From positions 1-16,923 of the forward strand of contig CABQLI010000048.1 of the NCBI GenBank assembly GCA_902464965.1: 16,923 bases of DNA, in the 5' to 3' direction. A program made the position numbers and the translations under genes. This document shows, piece after piece, positions 14,636 to 16,923 of the stretch; position 1 is the first letter of the stretch; each line of letters begins with the position of its first letter. Below the pieces are notes generated by a model, which saw only the letters and a program-made list of their open reading frames with translations, did no database searches and was not told where the DNA came from. The DNA comes from an uncultured Collinsella sp. GTDB lineage: Bacteria > Actinomycetota > Coriobacteriia > Coriobacteriales > Coriobacteriaceae.

Positions 14636-15214
14636 TTACAGCGCCAAAATCCCCAGATGCTCCAGCAAAATCTTGAGGCCGATGAGGACGAGCACGACGC
14701 CACCCACGATGGTGGCGGGCTTTTCGTAGCGCGCGCCAAAGGTGTGGCCGATCGCTACGCCGGCAACGGAGAAGACAAAGGTCGTGATGCCAATGAGCGA
14801 CACGGCGGGAACGATATCGACCGAGAGCGCGGCAAACGAGATGCCCACGGCAAGCGCGTCAATCGAGGTTGCGATGGCAAGGATTAGATATTCGCCCAGG
14901 TCGATCTTTTCGGCATCCTTGCCGTCGCCTTCGTTCTCGTCCTCAGTAAAGGCTTCCCACAGCATCTTGCCGCCGATAAAGGCGAGCAGGATAAAGGCGA
15001 TCCAGTGGTCGATGGGGCTGATGATGCCCATGAACTGGCTACCAAGGGCCCACCCAATTACGGGCATGCCGGCCTGGAAACCGCCAAAGAACAGGCCGAG
15101 TATCACGGCGACCTTAAGGTTGATCCTTTTCATGCCAAGGCCCTTGCAGATGGATACGGCAAAAGCGTCCATAGAAAGGCCGATAGCGAGCAACACAAGC
15201 TCTGCGAGTCCCAT
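14636..15214 (-). CDS. mntP: Manganese efflux pump MntP
   Basis: A 192-residue, six-helix inner-membrane exporter of Mn2+ (MntP, formerly YebN, DUF204). It consists of two related halves of three helices. The conserved acidic motifs are in helix 1 (GLSMDAFAVSICKGL, D16) and helix 4 (ATSIDALAVGISFA, D119). A soluble acidic loop (TEDENEGDGKDAEK, 90-103) separates the halves. Length agrees with the 188-residue E. coli protein. The ATG at 15214 has GGGAG at 15222-15226 with seven bases of spacing; the longer reading frame upstream runs through the riboswitch and is not coding. The manganese riboswitch immediately upstream independently supports the function. The terminator at 14574-14606 ends the transcript. 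Confidence 0.95.
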   Translation of the reverse strand: MGLAELVLLAIGLSMDAFAVSICKGLGMKRINLKVAVILGLFFGGFQAGMPVIGWALGSQFMGIISPIDHWIAFILLAFIGGKMLWEAFTEDENEGDGKDAEKIDLGEYLILAIATSIDALAVGISFAALSVDIVPAVSLIGITTFVFSVAGVAIGHTFGARYEKPATIVGGVVLVLIGLKILLEHLGILAL

Positions 15215-15267
15215 AGTCTGGCTCCCTCTCTGCGGGCGGGCCCGCGTGTACCTCTTGGGGGAGTAAC

Positions 15268-15312
15268 AAAAAAGACCCGTGGCGTACGCGTTGCGCGCAC
15301 AGCCACGAGTCT
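15268..15312 (-). terminator. Expression-platform terminator of the mntP riboswitch
   Basis: On the minus strand AGACTCGTGGC (15312-15302) pairs with GCCACGGGTCT (15283-15273), 11 pairs with one T-G. An inner stem GTGCGCG/CGCGTAC extends it, and a run of T ends at 15268. The 5' arm shares bases 15309-15312 with the conserved AACGAGAC end of the aptamer, so aptamer and terminator should exclude each other. Confidence 0.8.
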
Positions 15313-15410
15313 CGTTCATTAAGGCAAGCCAGGCCGCATCGGCCAGTGTGTTGACTTGCCGCGCCACCGGAGGCGAACCCGATCACGCGACTACTCCCTC
15401 ATTTATGCGA
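15309..15410 (-). ncRNA. yybP-ykoY manganese riboswitch controlling mntP
   Basis: Reading the minus strand, the hallmarks of the yybP-ykoY aptamer appear in order. GGGAGTAG is at 15398-15391. A helix GGCAAG/CTTGCC (15360-15355 with 15328-15323) encloses GTCAACACACT. AACGAGAC (15316-15309) closes the element. In known examples Mn2+ binding stabilises the aptamer and turns expression on. Here the 3' end overlaps a terminator arm, so manganese should relieve termination and raise efflux-pump production. The exact first helix and the 5' boundary are estimates. A possible extended -10 (TGG then TAGCAT on minus, 15425-15417) would start the RNA near 15410. Confidence 0.88.
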
Positions 15411-15428
15411 ATCCCGATGCTACCACAT

Positions 15429-15464
15429 GAACAGCTGATTTGGGTTGGGCTCTCAGCTGTGTTC
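15429..15464. repeat. Bulged inverted repeat between mntP and disA
   Basis: GAACAGCTGA (15429-15438) pairs with TCAGCTGTGTTC (15453-15464), with two bases bulged in the right arm. It lies upstream of the candidate mntP promoter and about 100 bases before disA, so it could be an operator for either gene. No further elements were recognised in 15465-15548. Confidence 0.35.
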
Positions 15465-15560
15465 GCTCATTCTGTAAGCATCGGATTTCGCAAGCGCCGC
15501 AGGGACAAACCGTGAGAAACTATTTAGCGTTTATGGAGCGTATACGATGGGAGCGATGCC

Positions 15561-16628
15561 TTGGATAAGAACGAGCTGCAAAAGCGTATGGAACAGGCCA
15601 TTCGCCTGACTGCCCCCGGCCAGCCGATCCGCACCGCCCTCGACATGATCATTGCTGGTCACCTGGGCGCCCTTATCTGCGTCGGCGACACCGAAAACGT
15701 GCTCGCTGCCGGTAACGACGGCTTCCCGCTCAACATTTCGTTTACCTCGAACCGCCTGTTCGAGCTTTCCAAGATGGACGGCGCCATCGTTATCGATGGC
15801 GACCTCACCCAGATCCTGCGCGCCAACTTCCACCTCAATCCCGATCCCTCGCTTGCCACGAGTGAGACGGGCATGCGTCACCGTACTGCCGCTCGCATGT
15901 CGGTGCTCACCGATGCCATCGTGATCTCGGTTTCGGCCCGTCGTGCCGTCGTCAACGTGTACGTCCACGGTAAGAGCTATGAGATCCAGCCCGTCACTAC
16001 CATCATGAGCTCGGTCAACCAGCTCGTCGCCACGCTTCAGACCACTCGTCAGTCGCTCGATCGCTCCTTGCTGCGCCTGACAGCCCTTGAGCTCGACGAC
16101 TACGTCACGCTCGCCGACATCACCGGCATCTTTTCGAGCTTCGAGATCATGCAGCAGGCAAAGACCGAGCTTAAGGATTGCATTGTCAAGCTGGGCAACC
16201 AGGGCAAGCTCGTGCAGATGCAGCTCGAGCAGCTCGCCGGCTCCAGCATGGATACCGAGTACGACCTGATGATTCGCGACTACGCGAGCGATTCCTCCGA
16301 GGCCAACGCCGAAAAGATCCGCGCCGAGCTGAGCCGCATGACGCCTAAGGACCTGTCCGACCCGCAGCACGTGGCGGCAGTTCTGGGCTATGACGACTTG
16401 GACGAGGACTCCGTCATGACGCCGCTGGGCCTGCGCACGCTTTCGCGCGTGTCCGTCGTGCGCGACGGCGTGGCCGAGAAGATCGTCGACGAGTATGGCT
16501 CGCTGCAGGAGCTCATGGACGACATCAGCGAGGATCCGGAGCGCTTGGGCGACTTTGGCGTCAACAACCCTGCCATTCTTGCGGACTCGCTGTACCGCAT
16601 GAAGGGCACCAAACAGGGGAACGCATAA
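15561..16628 (+). CDS. disA: DNA integrity scanning protein DisA, diadenylate cyclase
   Basis: A 355-residue protein that makes cyclic di-AMP from two ATP and, in Bacillus, surveys DNA for branched structures. The N-terminal cyclase domain (about 10-140) has the catalytic DGA motif (D73-A75) and the RHR motif in TGMRHRTA (R106-R108). A helical linker spans about 145-285. The C-terminal RuvA-like helix-hairpin-helix part follows, with LSRVSVVRDGVAEKIVDEYGSLQELM near 300-325. Length is that of the family. The start is an unusual TTG at 15561: GGGAG stands at 15549-15553 with seven bases of spacing, the only in-frame stop-free stretch upstream has no other start codon, and the next Met is residue 10. 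Two ATGs just upstream are out of frame. The stop overlaps the ispD start by one base. Confidence 0.95.
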   Translation: MDKNELQKRMEQAIRLTAPGQPIRTALDMIIAGHLGALICVGDTENVLAAGNDGFPLNISFTSNRLFELSKMDGAIVIDGDLTQILRANFHLNPDPSLATSETGMRHRTAARMSVLTDAIVISVSARRAVVNVYVHGKSYEIQPVTTIMSSVNQLVATLQTTRQSLDRSLLRLTALELDDYVTLADITGIFSSFEIMQQAKTELKDCIVKLGNQGKLVQMQLEQLAGSSMDTEYDLMIRDYASDSSEANAEKIRAELSRMTPKDLSDPQHVAAVLGYDDLDEDSVMTPLGLRTLSRVSVVRDGVAEKIVDEYGSLQELMDDISEDPERLGDFGVNNPAILADSLYRMKGTKQGNA

Positions 16629-16923
16629 TGGCGCCCGTATGCGCCGTGGTCGTTGCCGGCGGCAGCGGCCAGCGCTTTGGAAATCCCGGCGGCAAGCAGC
16701 TCGTTAACGTGGCGGGCCGTCCGCTCATGAGCTGGTCCATCCGCGCGTTCGATCGTAGCGACAAGGTCGGCCATATCGTCGTGGTTTGCCCTGCCGAGCG
16801 CCGTGCCGAGATGCGCCGCTTGGCTATCGACCCGTTTGACTATGACACGCCCATCAGCTTTGCCGATGCCGGCGATACTCGTCAGGATTCCACCCGCGCC
16901 GGCGTGCACGCGGTGCCGGCGGG
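16628..16923 (+). CDS. ispD: 2-C-methyl-D-erythritol 4-phosphate cytidylyltransferase IspD (partial, 3' end outside window)
   Basis: The first 98 residues of IspD, the third enzyme of the MEP isoprenoid pathway, which forms CDP-ME from MEP and CTP. The CTP-binding start VVVAGGSGQRFG (7-18) with GGKQLVNVAGRPLMSWSI (21-38) is diagnostic of the family. The conserved GDTRQDSTRAGV element is at 82-93. The ATG overlaps the disA TAA as TAATG, so translation is coupled; GGGGA is at 16616-16620. disA and ispD are also close neighbours in Bacillus and other Gram-positives, so the linkage is an old one. The frame is open to the window edge. Confidence 0.93.
   Translation, partial: MAPVCAVVVAGGSGQRFGNPGGKQLVNVAGRPLMSWSIRAFDRSDKVGHIVVVCPAERRAEMRRLAIDPFDYDTPISFADAGDTRQDSTRAGVHAVPA

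Noticed and set aside
15215..15367. N-terminal extension of MntP into the upstream open frame
   Set aside because: This segment is the manganese riboswitch terminator and aptamer; the ATG at 15214 has its own ribosome site and matches the family start.
1..16923. CRISPR array, tRNA or rRNA gene, insertion sequence
   Set aside because: No regularly spaced repeat array longer than the three hipBA sites, no cloverleaf-like tRNA and no transposase motifs were seen on either strand.

Overview
The window is high-GC, densely coded chromosomal DNA. A tandem-activase/dehydratase fusion protein, ClpC, a disA-ispD pair, PepD and a ThrE-type exporter together suggest an anaerobic actinobacterium of the class Coriobacteriia. 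Collinsella or a close relative is most likely, but this rests on remembered gene content and protein style, not on a database search. No tRNA, rRNA, CRISPR array or recognisable transposase gene was seen.

Layout. Bases 1-278 hold the likely terminator of a gene lying to the left and an otherwise unexplained spacer. A threonine/serine exporter (279-1847, +) follows. Its 3' end and the next 110 bases carry three successive inverted repeats, the largest an imperfect palindrome of about 71 bp. A dyad-rich leader and a hairpin with a T-run precede a small DUF2798 membrane protein (2161-2709, +), which ends at a strong terminator. Next is a two-gene operon (+): a 1479-residue fused 2-hydroxyacyl-CoA-dehydratase activase/dehydratase protein (2991-7430) and an overlapping TetR-family regulator (7414-8103). 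A perfect 21-bp dyad sits upstream where it would cover the -35 region, so autoregulation by this TetR is the natural hypothesis. clpC (8296-10938, +) and pepD (11153-12610, +) follow, each ending in a long hairpin.

The middle-right part is on the minus strand: mntP (15214-14636), then the toxin-antitoxin pair hipB (14515-14045) and hipA (14041-12737). mntP is preceded by a yybP-ykoY manganese riboswitch whose 3' end overlaps a transcription terminator. The hipB promoter region carries three near-identical TGCA-N6-TGCA sites exactly 27 bp apart. The outermost of these also forms part of the mntP terminator hairpin. At the right edge, reading +, disA (diadenylate cyclase, TTG start) overlaps by one base the start of ispD, which runs off the window.

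How the genes work together. The activase-tetR pair looks like a self-regulated redox module. clpC, pepD and disA-ispD are housekeeping: proteolysis, dipeptide turnover, c-di-AMP/DNA integrity and isoprenoid synthesis. mntP is a manganese-controlled efflux unit. hipBA is an accessory module sitting between pepD and mntP. The best leads are the hipBA operator array nested in a terminator, the palindrome cluster after the exporter, and the activase-tetR operon with its perfect dyad.
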